A stretch of 64,000 nucleotides of DNA, taken from Alternaria dauci. Lineage: Eukaryota; Ascomycota; Dothideomycetes; Pleosporales; Pleosporaceae. Below are positions 39,298 to 50,618 of the stretch, piece by piece. The notes under the pieces are model-generated. The model saw nothing but the letters and a program-made list of their open reading frames with translations. It did no database searches and had not been told where the DNA came from. Every line of letters starts with the position of its first letter. Within the stretch, counting starts at the first letter, position 1. Position numbers and translations under genes: made by a program. Location: positions 992,001-1,056,000 of the forward strand of contig NC_091273.1 in assembly GCF_042100115.1 (NCBI RefSeq), in the 5' to 3' direction.

Positions 39298-42062
39298 ATG
39301 AATCCCGATCGACGAAACGGCCGGCCCTCGTCGTCTGGAGGGTCCTCCAGCAGCCGTCGTGGTGGGTCAGATGACTTCGTTCCGCGACAGAATGCTCGGC
39401 CTGGATACATGACGGTGGGCGGCGGGAGCACTACAAGCGACGCCGCTGCTCGTCTCGTGTCCATGTTGGACGAGGACTCTGGTTACGGCGGAAGTATGCA
39501 AGATGGCGAAAGCAGCGGGATGAACTGGCGGTCCAATATTGGCGAAGATAGACCATCACCTATGTCTTTTGCCGGGTCCGGAAACGCCGAAGTCGAGAAA
39601 CAGCGCAGCCACGTCCTCCAATTGCGATACAACCAAAACAAGAATGCTCTCGGTCGGGCCATCGCTGGTACCATTGAGACATTGAAGAGTTTCCAAGAAA
39701 TGAACCTGAAATGGCCGGCCCATTACCCCTCCGTACAGGTCGCCGAAAAGCAGAAGGCACACCTTCGCAGTGAATCTCGACCTGGACTGCAGCACACGCA
39801 GTCTGCGATGGGCAACTTTGACCCTGATATGCGCTCTCCCGAACGACCCCGAGGACCCCGCCGGGCGGGCACGACGATCGGCGACGACCCTGCAGCCGAG
39901 TCGAGCGCCGCCGCCGAGCAAAAGCGCAGAGAAGAGCCTCGACTGGTTACGCCCCAACTTGCCCACGACTTCTCCGTTCTGAAGTTGGAACTACGTATGG
40001 GTGGCCGCACACAGACAGATTTGGTACATTCGCTGGAGAAGAACTCCGTTGCGTCTCTCCTCGACGGCCAGATCCAACAGAGCATACGCCACCTCTTTTC
40101 CCTCAAGGAACGTATCGAAGACACGTCAAGCAAGGTCCTGGTCACAGGAGATTTGAACGCTGGAAAGTCGACCTTCTGTAATGCCCTCCTCCGACGCAAG
40201 GTCCTACCTGAAGACCAGCAGCCCTGTACGAGTATTTTCTGCGAGGTTCTTGACTTCCGGGAGAACGGCGGTGTCGAAGAGGTTCACGCAATTCCTATTG
40301 GTTCGACGTACAACCGCAACGACGAGAGCACGTACGTTGTATTCGATATCAAGGACCTGGAGAAAATTGTCATCGACAACGACCATTTCGCACAGTGCAA
40401 GATCTACATCAAAGATATCCGAGACGTCGACGAATCGCTTCTTAACAACGGAGTGGTCGACATCGCCCTCATCGACGCCCCGGGTCTGAATGCCGACTCC
40501 CTTAAGACCACCGCCGTGTTCGCTCGCCAAGAAGAGATTGATGTCGTCGTCTTTGTCGTTTCTGCCGCGAACCACTTCACCGAGTCCGCCAAGAACTTCA
40601 TATTCACCGCGGCGCGCGAGAAGGCGTACATGTTCATGGTAGTCAACGGCTTCGATACCATCCGCGATCAGAACCGTTGCCAAGAGATGATTCTAAAGCA
40701 AGTTGCTAACCTCAGCCCAGCCACCTTTAAGGAGTCCAGCGAGCTGGTACATTTCGTTTCCAGTAACGCCATCCCGATGGGTGCAGGTGGGAGCCCCCCT
40801 GATGACGGTGGCGACGACGACCCATCCGACAAAGGAAAGGGCAAGGAAGCAGAGAAGCAGCGCGACTTTGCCGACCTTGAGGCTTCGTTACGACGCTTTG
40901 TGCTGGAGAAAAGGGCTAGGTCTAAACTTGCACCCGCAAAGACCTATCTTCTCAACTTACTAGGAGATATGAACAACCTAGCCACAGTCAACCGAGATGT
41001 GTCTCAGAGCGAATTGGACCGTGTCAAGAAGGAGATCGAAGCGCTCGAACCCGAGTTTGAAGAGTCCAAGAAGTCACGGACGGAAGCTGGAGAGGCCGTG
41101 GATCGCATGGTTGAGGATACAACGTCAGATGTGTACGGCTACACCCGAGACACGCTCAACAACTGCATCGCCAGAGTAGCCGAACAGGATCTTGGCATCG
41201 ACTACCCTGGTCTTTTCTCGGCATACCAATACGCCGAGGACATTAGAGACTCGATGCTCCACGAGGTCACTGAGAGCGTCCGTTTGTGCGAAGAACATGC
41301 GCGAACCCAGGCTGTGCAGGGCTACAACGGCATCAAAAACTTGGGTGTCCTACATCTTGGCAACAACCTGTATGCCGACGTCATGTTCCGCCCGGAGAGG
41401 ATGTTCAGGAAGTCAGTGCACGCTCTTGCTCGACAGGTGGATATTGACATTGATCTGTGGGACTTTTTCGACATCGCTAGCCTGTGGGAACGTCAGGAGA
41501 AGGCGGCTGGTGCTGGTATGGCCATGACCGTTGCCGGCGTAGTAGGTGGCAGATTGGTCGGTGGTGTTGGTTGGGTTGACGGTGCTCTTGGTGCTGCAAA
41601 GGTCATGGGCACGAGCAACATGAGGAGACTGATAATCCCTGGTCTCATCGCTGGTGGTAAGTCAATCGCACGAGTATAAAGTGTTCCATGCTAATGTCAG
41701 CAGTCGCCCTCGGAGTATCATACGTACTGGCCTCCGTGCCTAAATCGCTACCTCACAGACTTAGCGCGAAGCTATCTCAACAACTAGCAGCGATCGACTA
41801 CACGCACTCCAACGCCCTTCGCATCAGCTCTGAGGTTCGCCGCGCACTCAAAGGCCCTGCTAACGACGTACGCATCGGTCTGCAGAGGAACGTCGAGAAG
41901 CTCCAGCTCCAAAAGGAGGAGACAACCAAGCTCAAGGCGGAAACTGAAGTTGCACGCAAGTACTTTGGCAACCTTGTTCGCAGCAGCAACGACTTGCGCC
42001 AGACGGTCCAACGCGTTGACCTGGAGGCAGCTCCACCAGTGATTGGCGGACCGATGCAGTAG
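39298..42062 (+). CDS. FZO1: Mitofusin, mitochondrial outer-membrane fusion GTPase Fzo1
   Basis: Two exons, 39298-41656 and 41701-42062; 906 residues, close to fungal Fzo1. Order: disordered Ser/Gly-rich N-terminus, first heptad region, then the dynamin-like GTPase domain. The P-loop GDLNAGKSTFCNALL begins at residue 284; switch elements EDQQPCTSIFCEV and IALIDAPGLNADS and the base-recognition segment VVNGFDTIRD follow. Next come coiled coil EFEESKKSRTEAGEAVDRMV, a Gly/Ala-rich hydrophobic pair spanning the intron (AGMAMTVAGVVGGRLVGGVG; ALGVSYVLASVP), and a C-terminal heptad repeat (LQLQKEETTKLKAETEVARK). This is the expected U-shaped outer-membrane topology. The acceptor is a tandem CAG-CAG: use of the second removes one residue. 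Confidence 0.95.
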
Positions 42063-42442
42063 ATGCAATTTATGTCTTTATGCCATTTGAAAGAGTCACG
42101 GCTTATGCGTACGAAGAAAAGGTTCCAGCATGGAGGCGTTTGCAGGTGTTAGGATAGGTCACGACGAAGTAATCTTGCTCGTTTTCTCGGTGTACATACA
42201 AATGACCCAATACCCCTCTTGCCCCTTTGGTCGATAGCGATAGATATATATCTCCAAACTCTGAATAAGTGGCCTGAACGTGGTGGTGGTGAAAGCGAGG
42301 TATTGCCAAGCTGTCGTGTTGGACCCTGAACGTTGACGCCTCGCATCTGCGCACGTCATGCGTCCAACGCTACCTAACGTTGCATACCCGCCTCCCAGCA
42401 TACCCGCTCCATGGCGGCTCATGCACGCCTGAAACCACCCTG
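42063..42442. other. Intergenic region before DSC1
   Basis: 380 bp. The DSC1 frame is open upstream of its ATG but only from a non-ATG codon, and the extension is not family-like. Nothing else seen. Confidence 0.5.
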
Positions 42443-44890
42443 ATGGAAACCAGAAGAGACCCCAGATCCTTTCTCTTCTTCATAATCCTGTTGCTGCTCA
42501 TCAACTCGCCCGAACCGCAACAGCCGACATTCAATGCGCGCACACGCTACCGAGAGCTCATCGAGCGCGAATACTACCAACTCGATCTCTTGAATCGGAC
42601 GCGATTCGGCGACTTTAACGAGAAGAAAGACAAGTGGCTGAATATCACCGGGCTGCGGGATGAAGATGGCTTTGCGTGGGAGCTACTGGACCCTGTGAGG
42701 CAGAAAGCAAAGGCGCAGTCAGAGCGGCTTTTGGGAGATGGATGGAAGGGCATGCTCGATGGCTCGCTGAAAGAGGACGAGGCTATCATGCCGGTATACA
42801 AGAATCTGTCCGGTTACGTACAAGGAGAATGGACGCGCTCGCCGCTCAGTCGTATACGGCACCCCAGCGACATGGGCAACGCCTCGGCCGTCCCCGACCC
42901 CTTTGGAAATCTGGTGGAATACGACAGGAACCTGACTGGTGCGGGTGGGCCATTGCGCATGCACATTACCGAGCTGGAAGACAGGATGCGGAGGAACGAG
43001 AACAAGACCATATCCGAGATCAGTGCGAAAGTGATTATTGGAGACAAAGACAGCTTCGGAGGCAACTGGTGGGAATTCGTGGCACACGGTGTCCATTTCA
43101 TGAAGACCGGCACTGTGGTTCTGACTACTACGAGCGATAGGTTCGCGGGTATCTTCGCTTTGCCTCATCTGCAGTTCACACCTCATCTCTACACGACATC
43201 ACAGGAATTTCTGAACTGGACAATTCATGAAACAATTGAACGGCAAGAGAAGAGGGCTTTCCCGCTCTGGAACCCCTGGACGTCTGCTGCAGAAGGCAAC
43301 AATGAGGGCATGTTCCAAGGCCACCATTGCGAATTCGTCTTGTATCTCCAAGAGTTTCCAAGTCAATCCAATGTCGATATGGACTGGCTCGAGCACGAGC
43401 TCCGGTTTCCCACTGGAGCTCCTGTTCCTCACAACGTTCCCCATGCCATGTCCATGGTGGGCTTCTCGCCAGACTGCGGTTTCGTTATTGAGTCAAAGGG
43501 TCCTCCAGACTTTCCGCCATCAGAGGCTATGCATCTGGTCGGTTCTAAGACGGAAGACTTCAATGTTCGCGCGAGACATGGCATCCTCGCTTTTGCCATC
43601 AGTCTTGCGTTCCAGCTTTCCTTTACTCTCAAGCAGATGAAGGAGACAGCAACACCGTCAATGCGGAGTCGGGTCAGCTTCTACACCATTGCCATGATGG
43701 CTCTCGGTGACGGCTTCACATTCCTGATTCTCATCTTCATGTATTTCTTCCTTGGCACAGCACAGTTGGCATTGTACAGTATCGCGTTCATAGCGCTATT
43801 TTCTGTGCTGACCCACCTCCGCTTCCTGATGGACATCTGGTCCGTACAAGCAGCGGAGAGAGCCCGTCAGGAGCGACAACGAACCCCAGCGGCTACTGCG
43901 GCGACGCCGGCTCCAGCTCCCGAGGCTGCTGCTCCTGCACCATCTGCCGATGCCGGTCTACCCTTGCCAGCCACGGCCGCCCGACCACCACGTCCACCTA
44001 CTCCCATTATCATTGCACCAGATCAAGACGATCCGGACGAAGACGTTACTCCAGGTGCAAACAACACGCCAACGCCAGCTAATGCTACGACAACGAATAC
44101 GAACCCGCGAGCCGAGCTTGGTGCGCTGTACAGCCGCTTCTGCCTCATGCTTGTAGTCCTGTTCTTTGTGACTATCCACTTTGGTACTGCTCGCACGACA
44201 TATCGCGCTATTTATTTTGACGTCATGACGTTCCTCTACCTGTCTTTCTGGACACCGCAAATCTATCGTAATATCATGCGCAACTGTCGGCGAGCATTGC
44301 GGTGGGATTATGTTGTTGGAACCAGCATGGCCCGCATCGCACCTGTAGCATACTTTTACATGAAAGAAGACAATGTGCTGTTTTCGAGAACGGACTGGAG
44401 AGCCATGGGCTTCTTGGCAGGGTGGGTATGGCTGCAAGTGGTGGTGTTGGTGAGCCAGGAGGTTCTTGGCCCGCGATTCTTCGTAAGAGACGGATGGGCG
44501 CCGCCAGCATACGACTACCATCCCATTCTCCGCGAGGACGAAGAAGGCGCAACCATGCCGCTCAACATCACGACTGGGTCAGATTCACCGTCTACAATTG
44601 ACGCTTCGGCAGCGGAGGGCGGAAGTACCAAAGCATCAGGCGAATCCAAGTCCAAAGGCAAGGAGATGTTCGACTGCAGTATCTGTGCCAACGACATCGA
44701 AGTACCAGTGGTAGCTGCGGGGGCTGATGAGAGCAGTGTGGCTGGCATGGGTGGGACGAGCATGATTTTGCAAAGGCGACAGTACATGGTGACGCCTTGT
44801 CGGCACATTTTCCACACTGCATGTCTTGAAGGGTGGATGAGGTATCGGCTGATGTGTCCAAACTGCAGAGAGAGTTTACCGCCGTTGTAG
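42443..44890 (+). CDS. DSC1: Golgi/endosome Dsc E3 ubiquitin ligase subunit Dsc1/Tul1
   Basis: Single exon, 815 residues. Start chosen at METRRDPRSFLFFIILLLLI, which gives the expected signal sequence. A luminal domain of about 350 residues follows (YRELIEREYYQLDLLNRTRF; VKIIGDKD-like AKVIIGDKDSFGGNWWEFVA; CGFVIESKGP). Several membrane segments then appear from residue 390 on (HGILAFAISLAFQLSFTLKQ; FTFLILIFMYFFLGTAQLAL; CLMLVVLFFVTIHFG; AMGFLAGWVWLQVVVLVSQE), with a Pro/Ala-rich cytosolic loop between them. The C-terminal RING-H2 finger is FDCSICAND...TPCRHIFHTACLEGW...MCPNCRESLPPL, ending at the last residue. Tul1/Dsc1 ubiquitinates membrane proteins in Golgi and endosomes, and in several fungi is needed to cleave the sterol regulator SREBP. 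A rhomboid protease gene follows on the same strand. Confidence 0.93.
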   Translation: METRRDPRSFLFFIILLLLINSPEPQQPTFNARTRYRELIEREYYQLDLLNRTRFGDFNEKKDKWLNITGLRDEDGFAWELLDPVRQKAKAQSERLLGDGWKGMLDGSLKEDEAIMPVYKNLSGYVQGEWTRSPLSRIRHPSDMGNASAVPDPFGNLVEYDRNLTGAGGPLRMHITELEDRMRRNENKTISEISAKVIIGDKDSFGGNWWEFVAHGVHFMKTGTVVLTTTSDRFAGIFALPHLQFTPHLYTTSQEFLNWTIHETIERQEKRAFPLWNPWTSAAEGNNEGMFQGHHCEFVLYLQEFPSQSNVDMDWLEHELRFPTGAPVPHNVPHAMSMVGFSPDCGFVIESKGPPDFPPSEAMHLVGSKTEDFNVRARHGILAFAISLAFQLSFTLKQMKETATPSMRSRVSFYTIAMMALGDGFTFLILIFMYFFLGTAQLALYSIAFIALFSVLTHLRFLMDIWSVQAAERARQERQRTPAATAATPAPAPEAAAPAPSADAGLPLPATAARPPRPPTPIIIAPDQDDPDEDVTPGANNTPTPANATTTNTNPRAELGALYSRFCLMLVVLFFVTIHFGTARTTYRAIYFDVMTFLYLSFWTPQIYRNIMRNCRRALRWDYVVGTSMARIAPVAYFYMKEDNVLFSRTDWRAMGFLAGWVWLQVVVLVSQEVLGPRFFVRDGWAPPAYDYHPILREDEEGATMPLNITTGSDSPSTIDASAAEGGSTKASGESKSKGKEMFDCSICANDIEVPVVAAGADESSVAGMGGTSMILQRRQYMVTPCRHIFHTACLEGWMRYRLMCPNCRESLPPL

Positions 44891-45680
44891 GCCGAGGAAT
44901 TGTAGCACGGTGAGAGTTTCCCAGCATTGGGGTCCTCTTGCAACCTGGCTCTGTGTCTATCTGCCACGCATTGAGTGATGCATGTCTTACTGTCCGCGTA
45001 ACAAGTGGGCCACTTAGCGCGCCTTACAGCCCCACCTTCCGAGGTGGAAGCGTAACGGCCACAAGCTCCAGGGGCAGGCCGTCTCTGTAGCAGCATGCAG
45101 GCAGACAGTTGTAACGTGAAGAATGGCATAGATGCGCGGATTCCGACATTGCCACTTTCAACGTCACGTCAATGTACATGTCGGTGATTTCAGCGTGCAC
45201 GGCACTTATTAATAGCACCCCTACGCCACAGATCGACGCTTAGTCGGTAGGGCACGCATCCCTACCGGTCCACAGCTGGGGCTGAGCTGCGCATCCGTCG
45301 CTTTCTGAGCCCTGGCCTGGCATACGCAAACCACGACTCTCAGCCTCTCAGGCGACACATTCGCTGCTGTGCTGCGTTTGTGTGTTGCCTTGAAATACAA
45401 CAACGGTGCCTCGTTTCCAAGCAACTGCCCTTGTCCTCTTCCGCGTTTCCGAGACCCCAAACGAACCCCTGGCCTGCACCAGAGCTTGTTCGCAACCACC
45501 CTCGTCGGCTGCCCCAGCTTAAGCAAGGCCAAACCCTTCGTCTACCCCACAGCTTATTGTTGCACGTAACCGGCTTCATCTCCGTCACGCCTGTCAACAC
45601 AGCGCATTGTCCCTACTGCAGCGCGCATCCAGTTGTGCCGCCTCGCGACTTCTCAGTACCACTGCCAGTGCTTGCCGACC
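44891..45680. other. Intergenic region between DSC1 and rhomboid gene
   Basis: 790 bp. The right third is pyrimidine-rich and probably 5' UTR of the rhomboid gene. No gene supported. Confidence 0.5.
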
Positions 45681-47429
45681 ATGGCGGCCAACGACTACTA
45701 CGCCAACTCCCACCCGGGACAGTCAAACGACAGGAACGATGCGCCTCTGCCTCCAGTGCCCAGCAACTACACACAACATTCCGTCTCGCCCGTCAGCTCG
45801 CCCTTCGACGACCGACCCGACCCGCAACACACAGCCAGCAGCGGTGCGCTCGGCGGCTACCCCATCGATACCTCGTATTCGAATACCTCATACCAGTCTC
45901 CCACACAATACAGCTCGACCGCGCACATCAACGACCCGTACGCGCGCCAACCAGACCCCTTCGCCGACCAGAACGCGATACCGCTGCAGAGCCAGGCGAA
46001 AATGGACAGCACCAGTCCGACACGGCATAACGGCGACCCAGAGTACTACGGCATGGGCGTGGAACCCAAGAGGAGGAGGAGGAGTAAAAAGAAGAAGGGC
46101 TGGTTCAGCGGCAGAGTGACGTGGGTAGTCTATATTCTTACGGCGGTGCAAGTTGGTGTCTTTGTTGGCGAGTTGATCAAGAATGGTATGTCGCTACGTT
46201 ACAAACATGTTTGGAGGTACAAGCATCGACTGACAGCATACAGGCATCCTGACAGGCAGTCCCATCCAAACCAAGCCAAACTTCAACATCATGATCGGCC
46301 CTTCGCCTTACGTCCTAATCAACATGGGCGCCCGGTTTACACCCTGCATGCACAACATCAAGAAAGTCATCGAAGCCGATGGTGGGCCCGTCCTCGAATG
46401 GCCCTGCCCGAATACCACCACCCTTACCGACAACAGGTGCTCACTGGCTGAACTCTGCGGCATGGGCGGTGGTGTCCCGGACCAGGCGGGTGTCACAGAC
46501 TTTAGGGACAGAAGCCACGAGCCGAACCAATGGTGGCGCTTCATCACTCCCATATTCCTGCATGCAGGAATCATCCACATTGGCTTCAACATGCTTCTGC
46601 AATGGACACTAGGTCGAGACATGGAAAAGGAAATCGGTCCCCTCCGGTTCGCACTTGTATATTTTTCCGCTGGCATCTTCGGCTTTGTCCTCGGTGGCAA
46701 CTATGCATCCGATGGTATCACATCTGTCGGTGCTTCCGGATCCCTCTTCGGTGTTTTAGCTCTCACCCTGCTCGACCTCTTATACAACTGGTCCACCCGC
46801 CGCAGTCCGGTCAAAGACCTACTTTTCCTACTCCTCGACATGGCCATCGCCTTTGTCATTGGTCTACTCCCCGGTCTCGACAACTTCTCCCACATCGGAG
46901 GTTTCCTCATGGGAATCGTTCTGGGCATCTGCATCATCCATTCACCCGAGTCGCTGCGCGCCAGAACGGGCCAAAGCGAACCGCCGTATGCGACAGTGGA
47001 TACTCAACCCCTCGCTCACGACCCGGTTGCTACAGAACCCAAGAGCAAGATTACTGCTTTTGCCAAACAGCCAGTTGGCTTCTTCAAAGGTCGCAAGCCG
47101 CTCTGGTGGGCGTGGTGGCTTGTACGTGCTGGAGGCCTCGTGGCAGTCTTTATAGGCTTTATCCTGCTGCTGAGAAACTTTTACGAATGGAGGAATACTT
47201 GCAGTTGGTGCAAGCATTTGTCCTGCTTGGTACGTGCACCCTTGTCTTTCGCCTTTTGAAGAGTACATATTTGCTAACCCTACACTAGCCTATTACTACA
47301 AACGGCGTATCATGGTGTGATATGGGTAGTCTAAACCTTACGACGACTGAGACACCTAGCAAGAGGAGTCTAAATCCAGCGAGCTTGGCTCACTTTATGG
47401 GCGAAGCGACTGTTGGGCGGATACTATAG
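45681..47429 (+). CDS. Rhomboid family intramembrane serine protease, 543 aa
   Basis: Three exons, 45681-46185, 46244-47229 and 47289-47429. A 150-residue disordered cytosolic N-terminus ends in a basic patch (KRRRRSKKKKG) before the first membrane helix (VTWVVYILTAVQVGVFVGEL). Rhomboid core signatures: WWRFITPIFLHAGIIHIGFN, GASGSLFGVLALTLLDLL with catalytic Ser333, and FSHIGGFLMGIVLGI with catalytic His385. A long loop with several Cys (RFTPCMHNI; WPCPNTTT; SLAELCGM) lies between the first two helices, followed later by a last helix (AGGLVAVFIGFILLLRNFYE). The tail was found by splicing: SCL-PITTNGVSWCDMGS. Size and topology fit secretase-type eukaryotic rhomboids rather than the small Rbd2/RbdB type. 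Substrate unknown. Confidence 0.9.
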
Positions 47430-47723
47430 AGGCCAGAGCGTTAAAACCAAGTGGATGGGTTGCCTGTTGAGAAACATCTCATCAGTGGTCTGGCATACAT
47501 GGGAGGCGAAGCATACACATCATCAAATACCAATACCGGAGAACTGCTTTTTTTTTTCTACCAGAAACTATTTCCATATTGTTGTGATGACTCTGACAAA
47601 AATCAGTGAATGTGTGATGCACCAGCCATCAGTGCCCGCCATAGTTGCCCGCCATAGTCCACCCAGAAGTATACATTGCCCACGAAAAACAACGCTTTTG
47701 GTCATGGACAATCAAGTCCTCGC

Positions 47724-49199
47724 TTACCACTGTGACTTCTTGGGAATACCACCAATCTGCACAGCCGAGCGTACAGGATTCTTCCAGTCCGGAGGGGTGG
47801 TGACGGTGTACTGCAGATAACTAGCAACGGTCGGCTTGTGCATCTCCATATGACCAGTCTCCGGGTTCCTCAACAAGACAGGGCGAGTGTTGAGATGATC
47901 AGGACGGATCTTTTCTTGCACACCAAGGAAGCCGCCAGACATCTTGTCCAGGAAGACGCCAAAGTTGTCGGCATGGTTGATGGTGCATTTGGAGCCGCTG
48001 GATTCGCAGTGAGCCATGAGGGCGGTGGCAGACTTGAAGTACTTGAGGCATTTGGGGCACTTGACCCGTGTTATGCGGTGGTCGACGAGGATGTGGTTAT
48101 TGAGATCCTGGCGAATGTCAAAGTTTTGCCTATTGCTGTGTTAACGATGAAGCGATAAGAGAGCTGGAAAAGAAACTTACTCGCAGACAAATGGACAATA
48201 GTACTTGTTAACGATTGAGTCGTAGAACCTCTCTGGGTTCCAGTCCGAACTCATCGGATCCCAGAAGCGGTCACGAAAGAGATTGGGACCATGGGCATGC
48301 TCCATAGCCTCATCATGCGCAGAGACGGAAAAGTCACTGGGAGGAGCTTTGGGTTTGGCGTTCGGAAACAATGCAGATCCTGTCGATTTACCCTTGCGAG
48401 GGCCCCAGGCCTTGAGTTCACGATTGAGCGAAGAAATACCCGAGCCCTGAACGGAAGAACCATGCTGACTCTGGACAGAATCGACGTCTCCGTTGAGAGA
48501 CATGCCGCCCATCACCGATGCAACCTCTATGTTTGCATCCCGCATGAAGCCGCTTTGAGTGGGCAGAGGAGGGTAGTGGCCACTAAATACCGGGCTGTGT
48601 GGTTCTTCCGAGGAAGCATCGGGCTTGATGGCCTCGAATGTAACGTCCTCGATGTCTGCGTTGTCGCCGATGGGGTCATCGTTAAGCAGAACACCTCCAG
48701 CGTCTTCTACGTCGATAGCTGCCTCGTACTTGGACATCTTCTGCTGCAATCGGTTCCATGCTGGACCATCCTCTAGATATTTCTCGACGAGATGCTTGTG
48801 GACGACGTGGCCTTGGAACTGGGAGGCTTGAATGACCTCGCAGTGACCAAACTCGAGGTGCTCGATAAAGAGGCATGCACGGTAGAAGGACTTCTGACAG
48901 CCAATGCAGGTAAGCTTCTGGTCAACCTTGTGGTTACGCTCGATGTGACGCTTCAAGCCAGATGTGCTCTTGAACTCGTCGCCACAGACGCGGCATGCCT
49001 GTCCGTGCTCTTCAGGCCGTGTGATCTTGTGCATAGCATAGTCTTCAAACGTGTCGAAGTCTTCGTCGCACTTGTGACAGTATTCATGATCGTCGAAGTT
49101 CTTCTTGTGGTTCTTCATCATTTTCTCGGTGTCAAAAGACATGTCGCAGTCTGCGTACGTGCACTTGACCCGCCGAATGGGTTCGAGTGGGGCTACCAT
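47724..49199 (-). CDS. C2H2 zinc-finger protein, 474 aa
   Basis: Two exons, 49199-48181 and 48129-47724, joined as FVCE-QNFDIRQDL with a GTAAGT donor and CAATAG acceptor. The N-terminal half is a string of zinc fingers: VKCTYADCDMSFDTEKMMKN, EYCHKCDEDFDTFEDYAMHK, CRVCGDEFKSTSGLKRHIER, LTCIGCQKSFYRACLFIEHL. The middle 200 residues are acidic and disordered. A further finger pair spans the intron and after it (YYCPFVCEQNFDIRQDLNNH; VKCPKCLKYFKSATALMAHC). Fungal proteins of this layout are annotated simply as C2H2 finger domain proteins; nucleic-acid binding is likely but unproven. The start is the ATG at 49199 (MVAPLEP); the frame before it lacks another ATG, and a leader intron lies just upstream. 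Confidence 0.85.
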
Positions 49200-49270
49200 C
49201 TCTACTTCTTCCGTGTGGAGAGTCCTTGTGGGATGAGGGTGCTTCACGGGAGGTAGTTAAGGCTTGTTTT

Positions 49271-49328
49271 CTAGATTCAGTCGTTAGTACACAAGAGTCG
49301 AGACCTGTAGCGCAACACTCATACTTAC
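49271..49328 (-). other. Intron in the 5' UTR of the C2H2 gene
   Basis: On the minus strand a CCAG-GTAAGTATGAG donor at 49328 pairs with a TACTAACGACTGAATCTAG acceptor ending at 49271, giving a 58-nt intron about 70 nt before the ATG. Signals are near-perfect. Confidence 0.65.
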
Positions 49329-49918
49329 CTGGTTGTGTAGTGACACGGGCAAATGTGTGTCGGTTGTCAGATGAGCACTGGGAAAGAGCTTTGTGCTATC
49401 CCGGTGTATGTGTTGGAGGTGGTGGTGTAGAAAGGACAGAAGCTGGTGACCGACGTATTCAAGAGAGTGAGACAGCTAGCGGCAAACGTGGTGTGGGGTC
49501 GAAATGGGCAAGCATGGGGGATGCCAGGTGAAGGAGGCTTCGAGATAGACGGGCAAGAGCGGTGGGTGTGTACTCTCACCTTGGAAGTTGCAGTCCTTGC
49601 CAATGACAAACATATTCTAGACAACAAACAAGACTTGAAGACAGCAATCTCGATATTTTGCTCAGTACGATCTTCATTAACAATGACTACAGATTCGAAG
49701 AGCATACACTAGAGACACCAATCATCTTAATCTCGGTGTATCTGCTGGCTACTCACGTTGCCCTTGATATATTGGTGGTAAGACTGGTACACTGAATCTT
49801 CCTATATATTGCTTCAAAGCTCATTTAACGACTGCTATTAGTATTGGCATCATGACGTGGTTGAAAAGAGAGGGTAAACTTGGTATGGGTCACATGTTCA
49901 ATTGCTAATATGATCCAC
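49329..49918. other. Intergenic region between C2H2 gene and cyanase
   Basis: 590 bp holding the C2H2 promoter and leader and the cyanase 3' flank. No gene recognised. Confidence 0.5.
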
Positions 49919-50618
49919 TTAGAATCGCGAATATGGCAGCCTAGGTACTCGTCAGTAAGACCTCCAAGAAAAGGCATATCAACATACCATTTGCCCCTCA
50001 GTGTGATCTTGGCCCACTCGCCCTTGTCATCGGTCTCCTTCTCTACCTTTGTGCTGAACGAGATGGCACTCATGATGCCGTCACCAAACTTCTCGTGCAT
50101 AACCGCCTTGTATGCCTGTCCATAGTTCTGCACGATCTCATAGAGACGATAGATGGTGGGGTCCTTTGGTGGCATGTCGAGCGTGCTGCCGCGGTTGGGA
50201 AAGCCTGACAACTGCGATTCGAGAAGACCAGCGTCGATCTCGAGGATTTCAGACAGCTTCTTGATGTCTTCGGCGGATGCCATGGCCTGGCCGTAGAAGA
50301 GAGCGGCAATTGCGACTTCATCACGTCCGACGTGCTTTGCGATCGCTTCGAAAGATAGGTTCTTCTTCTTCTTTGCTTCGAAAAGCGTTGGAGACGATGG
50401 CGGAAGGCGAGGGATGAGCTCTTCCTACGAGATCATCAGCGTATTTCGACACTTTTCCATCCTCTCCTTACGTTCAAAGTTGCAATTGGGTGTTGCGCCA
50501 TGGCGACAGGTGTTGAGTGAAAGCACCGGGTAGCGGCGAGAGGTACAACAGATCGTACAGATGCAAATGTTCGAGAGGCCAATCTGGCAGAAACCGCAAG
50601 ACGAGAAGAAAGGGCCAT
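49919..50618 (-). CDS. Cyanate hydratase (cyanase) with mitochondrial-type presequence
   Basis: Three exons, 50618-50472, 50424-49988 and 49940-49919; 201 residues. Cyanase decomposes cyanate with bicarbonate to carbamate and CO2, the former yielding ammonia. The fold is clear: [20 protein letters not shown] in the helical N-domain, then [20 protein letters not shown] and [19 protein letters not shown] with catalytic Arg142, Glu145 and Ser168, spaced as in the bacterial enzyme. The end GKW-LPYSRF is recovered only by splicing a 47-nt intron into a 22-nt last exon. Unusually, the first 40 residues ([20 protein letters not shown] to [10 protein letters not shown]) are Arg/Ser/Ala-rich without acids and look like a mitochondrial targeting signal. 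An internal ATG ([10 protein letters not shown]) would give the ordinary cytosolic form. Divergent from the PLD gene. Confidence 0.92.

Noticed and set aside
47626..47660. Short tandem repeat of TGCCCGCCATAGT in the rhomboid/C2H2 spacer
   Set aside because: Only two 13-nt copies; too short to support a repeat element or regulatory site.
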